From positions 1-46,747 of the forward strand of contig JACOTG010000068.1 of NCBI GenBank assembly GCA_016178505.1: a stretch of DNA of 46,747 nt, in the 5' to 3' direction. The notes under the pieces were generated by a model that searched no databases, was not told the DNA's origin, and saw only the letters and a program-made list of their open reading frames with translations. The position numbers were made by a program, and so were the translations under genes. The DNA is from Planctomycetota bacterium (lineage in GTDB: Bacteria; Planctomycetota; JACOTG01). Shown here piece after piece: positions 25,875-35,264 of the stretch (position 1 is the first letter of the stretch; every line of letters starts with the position of its first letter).

Positions 25875-27695
25875 TCACTCGATCTCGAGAAGGACGTCCG
25901 TTGTCTCGCCGGCCCGCGCGTCGATCGTGCGGTGGAGAAGCTCGTGCTTGCCGCTCTCGAGGCGGACGTCGAGTCGGACCGCGGGGACGTCGCACTCGAG
26001 TTCGACACCCTGCGGCAGCTCGCGGGTAGCGACCAGGGCGTCGTCGCTCCAGAGCGAGACGTTCGCGTGCGTCGGCCCGCCGCGATATCGCAGCCGCAAC
26101 CGCGCGGCGGGCTCGAGCGCGATGCGCACGTCCCGGATCTCGTCGCCGGCCTCGACTCGAATCCCGCGCACGATGGCGACTCGCCCGTCAGACGCCGCCG
26201 CAGCGAGCGCGTAAGTTCCGGGCCGAAGTCCGCCGATGCGAAAGCCTCCGTCGACCGTCGCGAGCGTCGGGTCGTCGTCGCCCGAGCGGCTGCACACGAC
26301 GTCGGCGAACGCATCCTTGCCGGTCGTCGCATCCACGACGCGCCCCGCGATCGCCGCCGCGGGCAGCAGCTGGATCACGATCTCGTCGCCGTTCGGCAAC
26401 GCGAGAACGGGCACCGGCGCGAGGAATTCTCCCTTCGGCAGCGCCCGCACGCGGTGCGGCCCCGCGGCCACCGGTCCGAGCACGAACCTACCGTCGATAT
26501 GGACGTCGCCGGTCACGTGGCCGCGGATCGTGTCGTGCTCGGCGCCGACGAACGCTTGATCCGTGGGCGTCCCGTCGGGCGCCAGCACGCGGCCGCGCAG
26601 AAAGAGCCCTCGCTGGACGACGAGCTCGACCTTCGTTTCGCCGACGCCCGGCGGGACGTCTACGTACGTCGCGACCGGCGCGACATCGTCGTTGGTAATG
26701 GGCGGTCCGACCCACCAGTCGCCGGGCTCGACACGGTCGAACACCGCGCGACCGGTCTCGTCCGTCCGCTCACTGCCCTCGTCATCCTCGTCCACGACGT
26801 TCTTGAAGTAGACGCAGCCAGCCGGCTCGGCGTGGTACGCCGGCTGTCGAACGAGCGACACGATTCGGTCCGGCACGGCGGCGCCGCTCGCATCGCGAAG
26901 CGTCACGACGAGCTTCGACTCCACTCGCAGGTCGACCTCGAGCACGCGCGTCTCGCCCGGCTCGAGCACGATCGGGTCCGCGGGATGCCAGAGGGACGAG
27001 TGATCGCTTCGGGAAAAGAACAGGTAGAGCTCGACGCGGGGCGTGACGCCCGACACGGCCGCGCGACCGTCTTCGGAGAGACTCGCCCGCCACTCGAGGT
27101 CCGGCACGTCGACGTCGGTCGACATCGGCTTTCGAGCGTCCACCCACACAAACCCTCCGGCGAGATCTTCGGCGGATCGAACGTGCACCTCGAGCGTCGC
27201 GCTGCGCTTCAGCCGAATCTCCCGGGCATCGTCGCGGCGCGGATGACTCCGATCGGCGAAGCCGCTCGCGAGCGCGAAGCCGGTCGCGCGCACTTCGAAG
27301 AGCCGCTCCGGCTCCGGCATCCATCGGAAGGTCCCGTCGGCGTCGGTCGACGTGACGGTCCGGAAGTAGGGATCGGGCCGCTCCCACACGCGCATTCCAA
27401 TCTCGGCACCGGCGACGGGCCGGTCGTCCTCGTCGGACACGACGCGGCCCCAGAACTCTGCCGGCGACGCAGGCTCGGCCGCCATCCCCGACGGCTGCAC
27501 GCTTTCGAGCGTTCGCGCCGAGGGGTCGGCGGTGGGGGCCGCCTCGGCCGACGTCATGACACGCCGGTCCGTCGCCGGAGCAGCGGGAGCGGGCTCGCGG
27601 CTCGGATGACGCGCGACGACGAGGCCGATCGGGAGGAGGACGACCGCGGCGGCGATCGCTCGTCCGGCCCAAGCGCGACGCGGGTTTCGGCTCAT
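25875..27695 (-). CDS. Exported carboxypeptidase-regulatory-like protein, paralogue 1
   Basis: This 606-aa protein starts at the ATG with AGAGG just upstream (MSRNPRRAWAGRAIAAAVVL), an N-terminal membrane segment. Repeated beta-sandwich modules follow (EFWGRVVSDEDDRPVAGAEI, GTFRWMPEPERLFEVRATGF, FLRGRVLAPDGTPTDQAFVG, AIAGRVVDATTGKDAFADVV, FRIGGLRPGTYALAAAASDG), ending DVLLEIE. The same module order in the downstream gene shows tandem duplication. Such domains are often found in bacterial surface and TonB-linked proteins, but no enzyme domain is present. The upstream region carries a TAGAAT hexamer 41 nt before the ATG, in repeat block B. Confidence 0.85.
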   Translation of the reverse strand: MSRNPRRAWAGRAIAAAVVLLPIGLVVARHPSREPAPAAPATDRRVMTSAEAAPTADPSARTLESVQPSGMAAEPASPAEFWGRVVSDEDDRPVAGAEIGMRVWERPDPYFRTVTSTDADGTFRWMPEPERLFEVRATGFALASGFADRSHPRRDDAREIRLKRSATLEVHVRSAEDLAGGFVWVDARKPMSTDVDVPDLEWRASLSEDGRAAVSGVTPRVELYLFFSRSDHSSLWHPADPIVLEPGETRVLEVDLRVESKLVVTLRDASGAAVPDRIVSLVRQPAYHAEPAGCVYFKNVVDEDDEGSERTDETGRAVFDRVEPGDWWVGPPITNDDVAPVATYVDVPPGVGETKVELVVQRGLFLRGRVLAPDGTPTDQAFVGAEHDTIRGHVTGDVHIDGRFVLGPVAAGPHRVRALPKGEFLAPVPVLALPNGDEIVIQLLPAAAIAGRVVDATTGKDAFADVVCSRSGDDDPTLATVDGGFRIGGLRPGTYALAAAASDGRVAIVRGIRVEAGDEIRDVRIALEPAARLRLRYRGGPTHANVSLWSDDALVATRELPQGVELECDVPAVRLDVRLESGKHELLHRTIDARAGETTDVLLEIE

Positions 27696-27726
27696 CTCGC
27701 CTCTGGTAGAAGCCGGCGTGGTTTGA

Positions 27727-27970
27727 CGGATAGGCGATTCTATGCGCACCGCTCGGTGACGTCGACGGGTCGAGTTCGCAAGTTGGCGGTCTCTGAGGTG
27801 TCGGTGTCGAGCACACCGTCGCATGACGCACCGCGAAGCCTTTCGGAAACGCGCAGTCCGGCCCCCCGCCCCAAGGACGGAGTCTCTTCGCCCGTCCGCC
27901 TTCCGGCGATCGAAACGTCGGCTCGCCTCAGTGATGTGGGGGCTGTCACCCGCTCGGCGGCGCCCGCAAA
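27727..27970. repeat. Promoter-proximal repeat block, copy B
   Basis: Similar to 19682-19905: ACGGATAGGCGATTCTATGC start, a shared GTGACGTCGACGGG, a middle part that differs in length, and a shared distal GATCGAAACGTCGGCTCGCC ... CACCCGCTCGGCGGCG end derived from the IS91-type transposase 3' end. TAGAAT (27737-27742, minus strand) is 41 nt before the start at 27695. Confidence 0.6.
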
Positions 27971-27977
27971 TGATCGG

Positions 27978-29306
27978 CTACTCGTACTGCGGCCAGCCGG
28001 TCGCCGTCGCGATCGCGCGGAGCTGCGACCACTTGTCCGCCGCAGGCGCGACGCCCTGCAACGGGCACGGAATGCCGAACGGCCCCGAGGGGATGTCGAG
28101 GTTGCGCTTCGCGCGGAAGTTTGGGTTCGCGAAGTCGAGGATCGCGGCCATGTTGTTCGCCGACGCGTCCCGCACGGTGAGCGGCGGGAGATTCCATCGC
28201 CACTCGATCATGCGCAGGATCGACGTGTGGTCCAGCTCGAGACTCGACACCTGATGGTGCGACCACGGCGACACGACGATGCACGGCACGCGGAAGCCAC
28301 GAAGCCCGTCTTGATTGCCGGCGATGACATCGGCCGGCGGAATGGGCGCTGCGGTCGGCGGCACGTGATCGAAGAAACCGCCCCACTCGTCGTACGTGAT
28401 GACGAGCACGGTGTGCGGCCACTCGGGGCTCGAGACCACCGCGCGATAGACCTGATAAAGGAACGCCTCGCCGTTTCGGATGTCGTTGTGCGGATGATCG
28501 TCCCCGCCCGTGCCGAGCACGGGATCGATGAAGCGCGGCTCGACGAATGACAGGGCCGGCAGCGAACCCGACGCGGCGTCGTCGAAGAACTGCGTGACGC
28601 TGCGCGAGAGGTTCGAGTAGCGGGATCCCCAAAGCGCGAGGAACGGAGCGTCGCTGAAATAATAGCGGCCCTCGAGCCCGGCATCGGCGAGCCGATCCCA
28701 GATCGTCGGCAGCGTCGTGAACGAGAGCGAGCCGTCGATTCGATCGGTCTGCGCGGAGTGCATGTACAGGCGATTCGGAAACGTCTCGGCCATGATCGCC
28801 GCGAAGTAGCGATCGCACACCGTCCAGCGCGCGGCCGCGTTCGCGATGAAAAGCACGTCGCGCGGCTTGTAGAAGCCGATCGAATAGTTGTCGTTGCCCC
28901 CGGCGCGCAGCCAGCCGTCGCACGCGCCGCCATTGAATTCGACGCGGCCACCCGCGTAGCTGTGGTCGGGATCAGGATGGCTGCATTCCTGAAAGTCGGT
29001 GAGCCGATGCGTGGTATGGGCGACGCCGTTCGAGTCGGCGAAGGCGAGCCCTTGCTGGCGCCCGTCGGCCGTCGGCATCCAACCCAGATAATGATCGAAT
29101 GAGCGGTTCTCCATCGTCACGACGACGACGTGCTCGATGCCTGACTGCGTGGGGTCTGGCAGAGGCGGCGGCGTGCCGGCGCTGGCTCGCAGCAGGAAGC
29201 CGGCAAGCACCAGCAGTCCGGTAGCCAGCATGGATCCCTGCAGGAATCGTCGGCGGCGAGTCGAGTTCGATCTCGGGGTCATTCGGTCGTTCGCATCGTT
29301 TGACAT
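27978..29306 (-). CDS. Phospholipase C-type phosphoesterase (alkaline phosphatase superfamily)
   Basis: This 442-aa protein is exported by the Tat pathway, judging from STRRRRFLQGSMLATGLLVL. EHVVVVTMENRSFDHYLGWM and VLVITYDEWGGFFDHVPP are signatures of the phosphoesterase/phospholipase C family (PF04185), which cleaves phosphate esters such as phosphatidylcholine or other phosphomonoesters. Further family features are CDRYFAAIMAETFPNRLYMH, DDHPHNDIRNGEAFLYQVYR and DHTSILRMIEWRW. Catalytic metal-binding positions (Glu-Asn in MENRSFDH, Asp in TYDEWGG) are present. The start at 29306 has GGAG 8 nt upstream and gives a normal Tat leader. Length is compact, close to the shorter family members, which lack C-terminal extra domains. 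It stands alone. Confidence 0.92.
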   Translation of the reverse strand: MSNDANDRMTPRSNSTRRRRFLQGSMLATGLLVLAGFLLRASAGTPPPLPDPTQSGIEHVVVVTMENRSFDHYLGWMPTADGRQQGLAFADSNGVAHTTHRLTDFQECSHPDPDHSYAGGRVEFNGGACDGWLRAGGNDNYSIGFYKPRDVLFIANAAARWTVCDRYFAAIMAETFPNRLYMHSAQTDRIDGSLSFTTLPTIWDRLADAGLEGRYYFSDAPFLALWGSRYSNLSRSVTQFFDDAASGSLPALSFVEPRFIDPVLGTGGDDHPHNDIRNGEAFLYQVYRAVVSSPEWPHTVLVITYDEWGGFFDHVPPTAAPIPPADVIAGNQDGLRGFRVPCIVVSPWSHHQVSSLELDHTSILRMIEWRWNLPPLTVRDASANNMAAILDFANPNFRAKRNLDIPSGPFGIPCPLQGVAPAADKWSQLRAIATATGWPQYE

Positions 29307-29790
29307 GACGTGCTCCTCGATGTCGCTCCTTCCGGAGGGAGCGGTGGGCCTGGCTCGGGACCTCGACGACGGGCGCGCGTCCGGGCGCGGCGCCTCCGAG
29401 GCGACGCCCTCACAAGGCGCGTGCCGATCCCGATGCTCGAGGGGTTTCGAGGGGCCAAGCGGCGCGCCGCGTAACAGCTGCCGCCCTTCTGTAGGAACTG
29501 CGCTCGTTCGATGCCCGTGAGATCGCGGCGGGTCCTCAGGGCGGCCCGCGCTGCTCGCTCTCCCGGCCGCGGCGATCCATGTGCCGCCAGTGAAGCCCGC
29601 GCACGCTCGGCTCGGCGGCGAGCGCGGCATGGATCGTTTCGCACAGCGCGCGGTCGACCGTCGCCCGTCGACCCATCAGCGACGCTACGAACGACGACGG
29701 CCCCTCGATGATCACAGTCCGCGCGAAATCACCGCTCGCCTGAACCGGTTCCGGGTCGCTTGGGATCGTAGGCTCCGAAGGAGGAACGCC

Positions 29791-31851
29791 ATGAAAACCT
29801 GGGTCGGCGCCGTCGCTGGAATCGCAATCGCGACATTCGCCCACGGCCAGACGACCACGCGCGTCAGCGTCGCGTCGGACGGCAGCGAGGCGAACGACTT
29901 CAGCGGCTACTACGGCTTGTCGATTTCGGGTGACGGTCGATACGTCGCCTTCGTGAGCGGCGCCTCCAATCTCGTTCCCGGCGGCTCGCCGAACGTGTGG
30001 CACGTGTACGTTCACGATCGCGTTTCCGGCTCGGTTCGCCGCGCGAGCATCGCCACGAACGGCGCACCTGCGGAAGCCGGGACGGAGCGCACCATCAACG
30101 CCACGCCGGCGATCTCCGCGAACGGACGCTACGTCGCGTTCGGGAGCCGGGCGACGAACCTCGACGGCTACCCGAGCCAGGTCTACGTCCACGATCTGCA
30201 GACCGGGGCCACGACTCGAATCACCCACAACTTCTCGGGCGGGCCCGCCAACGCCAGTTGCGGCGGGCCCGCGATCTCCGCGAATGGGCGATTCGTCGCG
30301 TTCCTGAGCGACGCCACCGATCTCGTCGAGGGCCCGGTGTTCACCTCGGTCGCGTACGTGGTGGACCGATCGACCGGTGTCATCTCGAGGATCGTCGCCG
30401 ACGTTTCCGGTGGGCCACCCGATGGTTCCACATCGTTCGCGGCCATCTCGGCGAATGGCCGATTCGTCGCGTTCAAGAGCTACGCCAACGATCTCGTGGC
30501 CGACGACCGGAACGGCGTCTACGACCTCTTCGTTCACGACCGGGAGATAGGCGTCACCTCCCTTGTCGCCGTCACTCCGTCGGGCGCCTATGCCAGAAAC
30601 GGCGCACACGGTTGCCCGTCCCTCTCCGCGGACGGACGGTACATCGCCTTCACGAGCTTCTCGCGAGACCTCTTGCCCGGGTCCGGGCGGATTGGCGACT
30701 TGATATTCGTCCGCGATCAGGTCGCGGCCACGACGACGCTCGTCAGCGTCGATTCCACGGGCGCCGCAGCCCACGGCCCCTGTTATCACCCGAAGCTCTC
30801 GGCCGACGGCCGCTTCGTGGCGTTCGAGAGCGACGTACCGGACCTCGTCGCGAACGACACGAACCATGCCCGAGACGTCTTCCTCCACGACCGGCAAACC
30901 GGGGAGACCGTTCGCGTGAGCGTGGACTCGAACGGAGCGGAGGGTGATCAGGCGAGCGGGTCTCCTCAGTTCGATTCCGCCACGCAGTTCGACGATCATC
31001 CGTACGACCTCGCCCTCTCCGACGACGGTCTCGTCGTCGCCTTTCCGAGCCTCGCGACGAACCTCGTCGCTGGAGACGGCAACCGGACCATCGACGTGTT
31101 CGTCCACGAGCGAATCGCCGTGGGCGTCGCCTCCGTCGTTCCCGCCTCCGGCTCGGAAGACGGGGGCGACGTCGTCACGATCGACGGTTTCGGCTTCGCG
31201 GACGCGGCCGGCACTGCGGTCGACTTCGGAGGCGCACCGGCGACCGTGCTCGGTTCCGATTCCCATCGCGTCGTCGTGCGGACGCCTCCGGGCACGGGTC
31301 GAGCGGACGTCCGCGTCGCGACCGCGATTGGCGAGGGCCGGCTCGCCGGCGGATACGCGTATCTCCCGCGCGAAATCGCGGCGCGCTTCGGCTCGGTGAA
31401 CGTCGGCCGCGGCGACCGCGAAAACGTGCTCCTCGTGAACGCCGTCGCCGGAAGTCCGGAGACTCGCGAGATGACGATCGGCGTCGGCCAGCCGATCGTG
31501 GCGGTCCTGCTCGCGCCGTCGAGCCGCTCGTCGGCGCGCTTCGCCGCCTACGTGTGGGCCCGCTCGCCCGGAGCGGCGACGGTGAGACGGCTTCCGCGCG
31601 ACGTGGGATCGATGGCCTTCCCGCCGCCGTTCCTCGGCGGCTCGCCGCCCGGCATCTGGAACAACCTCGGCTATCCGCGCACGCTCGGTCGCGCGACGTT
31701 CCCGTCTCGTCCGGCGCCGTCGGTGCTCTTCCGGAGCCAGGGCTTGCCGTCTGCCGTCGTCGTGACGATGCAAGGTCTGATCGAGGACGACGCGTCGGCA
31801 AGCGGGTCGGGATTCAGCGTGACCAACGCGGTCGTGCTGAGAATCGAGTAG
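29791..31851 (+). CDS. Secreted WD40-like propeller with IPT domain and shared C-terminal domain
   Basis: This 686-aa protein has a signal peptide (MKTWVGAVAGIAIATFAHGQ) and GGAGG before the ATG. Residues about 20-440 are TolB/PD40-like repeats, with motifs such as ISGDGRYVAFVSGASNLVPG, ISANGRFVAFLSDATDLVEG and LSADGRFVAFESDVPDLVAN, and the Asp-rich VHDRQTG elements between them. Residues about 450-530 form an IPT/TIG module (SVVPASGSEDGGDVVTIDGF, FGGAPATVLGSDSHRVVVRT). The C-terminal 160 residues (ENVLLVNAVAGSPETREMTI, VVVTMQGLIEDDA, GFSVTNAVVLRIE) match the domain of the 12184 and 39626 proteins. No enzymatic residues seen. Likely cell-surface or secreted. Confidence 0.88.
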   Translation: MKTWVGAVAGIAIATFAHGQTTTRVSVASDGSEANDFSGYYGLSISGDGRYVAFVSGASNLVPGGSPNVWHVYVHDRVSGSVRRASIATNGAPAEAGTERTINATPAISANGRYVAFGSRATNLDGYPSQVYVHDLQTGATTRITHNFSGGPANASCGGPAISANGRFVAFLSDATDLVEGPVFTSVAYVVDRSTGVISRIVADVSGGPPDGSTSFAAISANGRFVAFKSYANDLVADDRNGVYDLFVHDREIGVTSLVAVTPSGAYARNGAHGCPSLSADGRYIAFTSFSRDLLPGSGRIGDLIFVRDQVAATTTLVSVDSTGAAAHGPCYHPKLSADGRFVAFESDVPDLVANDTNHARDVFLHDRQTGETVRVSVDSNGAEGDQASGSPQFDSATQFDDHPYDLALSDDGLVVAFPSLATNLVAGDGNRTIDVFVHERIAVGVASVVPASGSEDGGDVVTIDGFGFADAAGTAVDFGGAPATVLGSDSHRVVVRTPPGTGRADVRVATAIGEGRLAGGYAYLPREIAARFGSVNVGRGDRENVLLVNAVAGSPETREMTIGVGQPIVAVLLAPSSRSSARFAAYVWARSPGAATVRRLPRDVGSMAFPPPFLGGSPPGIWNNLGYPRTLGRATFPSRPAPSVLFRSQGLPSAVVVTMQGLIEDDASASGSGFSVTNAVVLRIE

Positions 31852-31891
31852 CGCACTCGTTGCGAGATCGACTCGCGATCGGGTCTCCCGA

Positions 31892-32043
31892 GGGATCCAC
31901 AGCAGACCGGCATCGTGGAGCTTCGATTCTTCGGCAGGCCGAGCGCCGACGAGGCGGCTCGAGTGCTCGACGTCTCGCCGTCCACCGTCGCGCGCGGCTG
32001 GCGCCTCGCGCGCGTGTGGCTCGTTCACGAGCAGGGGGAGTGA
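31892..32043 (+). pseudogene. C-terminal remnant of an ECF sigma factor gene
   Basis: About 150 bases are closely similar to the sigma-4 end of the gene at 21310-21873 (QQ-x-R-IVELRFF, DEAARVLDVSPSTVARGWRL) and end in TGA. No sigma-2 part precedes it. It directly follows the propeller gene and abuts the 3' end of the kinase gene. Confidence 0.8.
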
Positions 32044-32068
32044 TCGTGCAGCGAAAGCGCGCCGGTGC

Positions 32069-34864
32069 TCAGTGCGCTTTCGACGTCTCCAAGCGCGATC
32101 GCCACTCGGCGGCGCGCTCCGGCTTCTGCCAAGCGTCGTACAGCTCGGCGAGTCGGAGGAGCCCGTCTCGAGTGCGAGGGTGGGAATCGCCGAGCGCCTT
32201 CGTGAGATCGGCGATGCTCGAGAGGAGGAGCGGTTCCGCCTCCTCGTAGCGGCCCAGCGCCGTCAGGCAGGCACCCAGCCCGCTCGCGCTGTTCGCGGTC
32301 AGCCAATCCCCCTCGCGTCGAATCTGGCGGCGGATCTCGAGCGACCGGCGGAGCGCGGGCTCCGCCTCGGCGGCTTTGCCGCACTGCGTCAGCGCGGAGC
32401 CGAGCAGCGAGAGTGCGCTCGCCACGTCGTCGCTCGTCTCCCCGACCGCCTTCTTCTCGATCTCGAGGGCGTCGCGCAGGAGCGGCACGGCCTCCGCCGA
32501 CTTGCCGTGCTCGTGCAAGATGATCGCGAGCCGGTTCTCTGCGCGCGCCGTCTCGATGTGTTCGTTGCCTTGGACGCGACGGCGAATCGCCAGCGACTCC
32601 CGCGCCGCCGACTCCGCGCCCGCGGCGTTCCCCTCGCGCGAGAGCAGCGTCGCGAGCTTCAGGAGCGTCGAGGAGACGGCCGTGCTGTCGTCGCCGAATT
32701 GCTTTCGCTCGTGAGAGAGCGCCTCGCGCAACTCCGCCTCCGCGTCCGCGAGCTTGCCCTGACGCTCGAGCACGAGCGCGAGGTTGCTGCGGACCGTCGC
32801 AATCGCCGGATGGTCGGGAGCGAAGTTCGCGCTGAAGATCTCCAGCGATTCGCGCCAGCAGCTCTCGGCGCCCGGGACGTCGTCCTCGGTGAAGAGCACG
32901 CTCCCGAGCATGTTCAGCGTCTCGGCGATGCCGGGATGATTCGGGCGGAGCAACCGGCGGCGCATCGACAACGCTTTGCGCACGAGCGCTTCGGCCTCCG
33001 CGGGCTTCCCGGTGTCGAGCGCGAGCGTCGCGCGATTGTGGAGCGTGAACGCCAGGTCGAGGCTCTCGTCGCCGAGATGCTGGCGCGCCGTGGTGAGTGC
33101 TCGATCGTACGTCTTCGCGGCGTCCGCAAACTTGCCCTTCGCGTGCTGAATCCGCGCGAGCGTGTTGAGAGCCCGGACCGTGACGACCGGATCGATCGGG
33201 TCCGTGGACGCGCGCGTCACCGCCTCCAGCACGAGCGGCTCCGCAGGATCGTAGGCGCCTTCACGGTAGAGGACCAACCCGAAGTCGGCGAGGCACGCCG
33301 CGATGGGCCGAGCGTCGTTCGGCGACGAGCCGCGATAGAGCCGGAGCGCGATCTCGAGGTGATGCTGGGCCTTGTCGAAGACCCCGAGGTTTTCGTACGC
33401 GTTGCCGATCGTCGAGTGCAACGCTGCGGCGATCTCGGGACGGTCGGCAAAGCGACCTTCCATCTCCGCAGCGGCTTGGTCGAGCACCTCGCGCATGCTT
33501 GTGGCCGCGCCCAGGCTCATCGGATCGGCGGAGCCGAGCATCCCCCGCAGGAACTGCGCAACCTGCTCGGCGATTCCCGCCTCCGTCAGCGCTCGGCGCT
33601 CCGCGTCGACGGCGTGATTGCGCGCGGTTGTCGCCTCGACCGCCTTCCATCCGGCGAAGAGCGTTCCGGCGACGAGGCCGAAGAACGCGATGGCCACGCC
33701 GACAACGAACGCTTTGTTGCGGCGGGCGAACTTCTTCAACTGGTACGTGTTGCTCGGCGGGCGCGCCTGGATCGGCTCGTCGCCGAGGAACCGTCGGATG
33801 TCGGCGGCCAGCTCCGATGCCGACGAGTACCGCTGGCTCGTCTCTTTCTCGAGCGCCTTCCGAATGATCGTGTCGACGTCTCCGCGAAGCGCGTGATTGA
33901 TCGTGCTCGGCGCTCGCGGATCTTCGTCGCAGATCACCCGCGCCGCCTCCGGGACGAGCTTCCCCGAGAGGTCGTACGGCGGCCTGCCGGTCAAGAGTTC
34001 GTATCCGATGACGCCCAACGCGTAGACGTCGGCGCGCGTGTCGACGGCGCGCGGATCTCCCAGCACCTGCTCCGGGCTCATGTAGGCGAGCGTGCCGACG
34101 AGCTGCCCGACCGCGGTCTGCATCGTGACGCGAGCGACGTCGGAGTCCACGATGCGCGCGACGCCGAAGTCGATCACCTTCGGCTGACCCGAGCCGTCGA
34201 CGAGGATGTTCGCGGGCTTCAAGTCGCGATGGATCACGCCTCGCTGATGGCCGTGATGTACGGCGTCGCAGATCCGCGCGAGCAGCTCGAGGCGTCGCCG
34301 CGTGTCGAGGTGCGCCGCATCCGCGTAGTCGGTGAGCCGCCGGCCCTCGATGTACTCCATGGCGAAGAAGGGCTGGAGGCCTTGGCCGGTGTCTGCGGTG
34401 CCCGCCTCGAACACTTGTGCGATGCCCGGGTGCTGCAGCCGCGCGAGAACCTGGGCCTCGTACTCGAGCCGCCGATACGCTTCGTCCGACGCGAGGCCCG
34501 GCTTGATCACCTTCAGCGCGACCGTGCGCCGCGGGTTCTCCTGTTCGGCCAGATAGACGACGCTCAATCCGCCTCGGCCGATGACGCGGAGCACGTGATA
34601 CCCGCCGATCGCGCTCGGCAGCGACGGCGGAGGCGACGACTCCGCGCGCAACGCATCCACCGCGTGCCCGAAGGCGTTTCCGAGGTCTGGGCTCGTCCGC
34701 AGGAAATCCGGCCGCTCGACGTCGAGCGCGAGGAGCTTCTCCACCTCCGCGCGCAGCGACGCGTCGCCGCCGCACGCCGCGTTCAAGTAGGCCGATCGCT
34801 CGGCCGCGGAGAGTTCGCAAGCGCCGAAGAAGACATCTTTGAGGCGCTCGTAGCGGTCACCCAT
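32069..34864 (-). CDS. Ser/Thr protein kinase with membrane segment and TPR region
   Basis: This 931-aa protein is a Pkn-type kinase. GRGGLSVVYLA (96-106) is the glycine loop, VALK Lys118 pairs with Glu in the C-helix, HRDLKPAN (212-219) is the catalytic loop with Asp214, DFG is at 232-234 and SPE at 263-265 replaces APE. A transmembrane helix (about 386-406, FVVGVAIAFFGLVAGTLFAG) separates the kinase from about 500 residues of TPR/Kinesin-light-chain-like repeats (ALTTARQHLGDESLDLAFTL, ALSMRRRLLRPNHPGIAETL). The N-terminal ELSAAERSAYLNAACGGD is typical of planctomycete kinases. The start at 34864 has GGGAG upstream; the ATG at 34924 would add 20 residues. Its substrate is unknown; TPRs suggest protein-protein scaffolding outside the membrane. 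Confidence 0.93.
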   Translation of the reverse strand: MGDRYERLKDVFFGACELSAAERSAYLNAACGGDASLRAEVEKLLALDVERPDFLRTSPDLGNAFGHAVDALRAESSPPPSLPSAIGGYHVLRVIGRGGLSVVYLAEQENPRRTVALKVIKPGLASDEAYRRLEYEAQVLARLQHPGIAQVFEAGTADTGQGLQPFFAMEYIEGRRLTDYADAAHLDTRRRLELLARICDAVHHGHQRGVIHRDLKPANILVDGSGQPKVIDFGVARIVDSDVARVTMQTAVGQLVGTLAYMSPEQVLGDPRAVDTRADVYALGVIGYELLTGRPPYDLSGKLVPEAARVICDEDPRAPSTINHALRGDVDTIIRKALEKETSQRYSSASELAADIRRFLGDEPIQARPPSNTYQLKKFARRNKAFVVGVAIAFFGLVAGTLFAGWKAVEATTARNHAVDAERRALTEAGIAEQVAQFLRGMLGSADPMSLGAATSMREVLDQAAAEMEGRFADRPEIAAALHSTIGNAYENLGVFDKAQHHLEIALRLYRGSSPNDARPIAACLADFGLVLYREGAYDPAEPLVLEAVTRASTDPIDPVVTVRALNTLARIQHAKGKFADAAKTYDRALTTARQHLGDESLDLAFTLHNRATLALDTGKPAEAEALVRKALSMRRRLLRPNHPGIAETLNMLGSVLFTEDDVPGAESCWRESLEIFSANFAPDHPAIATVRSNLALVLERQGKLADAEAELREALSHERKQFGDDSTAVSSTLLKLATLLSREGNAAGAESAARESLAIRRRVQGNEHIETARAENRLAIILHEHGKSAEAVPLLRDALEIEKKAVGETSDDVASALSLLGSALTQCGKAAEAEPALRRSLEIRRQIRREGDWLTANSASGLGACLTALGRYEEAEPLLLSSIADLTKALGDSHPRTRDGLLRLAELYDAWQKPERAAEWRSRLETSKAH

Positions 34865-35264
34865 GCGACTCTCCCAGCCCAAAGCAGCGAAGGCGCGACG
34901 CGTCGGTCGTTGCCCGGAATTCATCCCCGCGCGGTAAACTCCCGACCCATCTTATCAGCTCCTCCGTGAGCCTCCGGCGCTCCTCGCTTCCGAAAGAACC
35001 GGAAGTCTGTACTTGGTGCACGACCTGTTTTTCGGTCGAGGTTCGGTCGATCGCGGTCGATTGGTGAGCTTCGGGGAAGTAGTAGGCTGAGAAGATGAAG
35101 AACGTCACTCGCATGTCCGCGGCAAAGAAGTCGACGCCGCGCGCTGCGCCCCGAATCGAGGACTTGCTGATCTCGGACGATCTCATCGACGTTTTCCTTT
35201 TGGCGCCATGAGTTGACGCCGATAGATTCCTGGCCGTAGCATCTCCTTGCGGAGGTCTTGGCCA
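34865..35264. other. Intergenic region between divergent genes
   Basis: No convincing gene on either strand. TAAGAT on the minus strand (34949-34954, within GCTGATAAGATGG) may be the -10 for the kinase gene, and TAGCAT at 35237-35242 may serve the antitoxin gene. No RNA or terminator seen. Confidence 0.4.

Noticed and set aside
32072..34969. 965-codon plus-strand open frame opposite the kinase
   Set aside because: Translation is Arg/Ala/Glu-rich without motifs, while the minus strand encodes a complete kinase.
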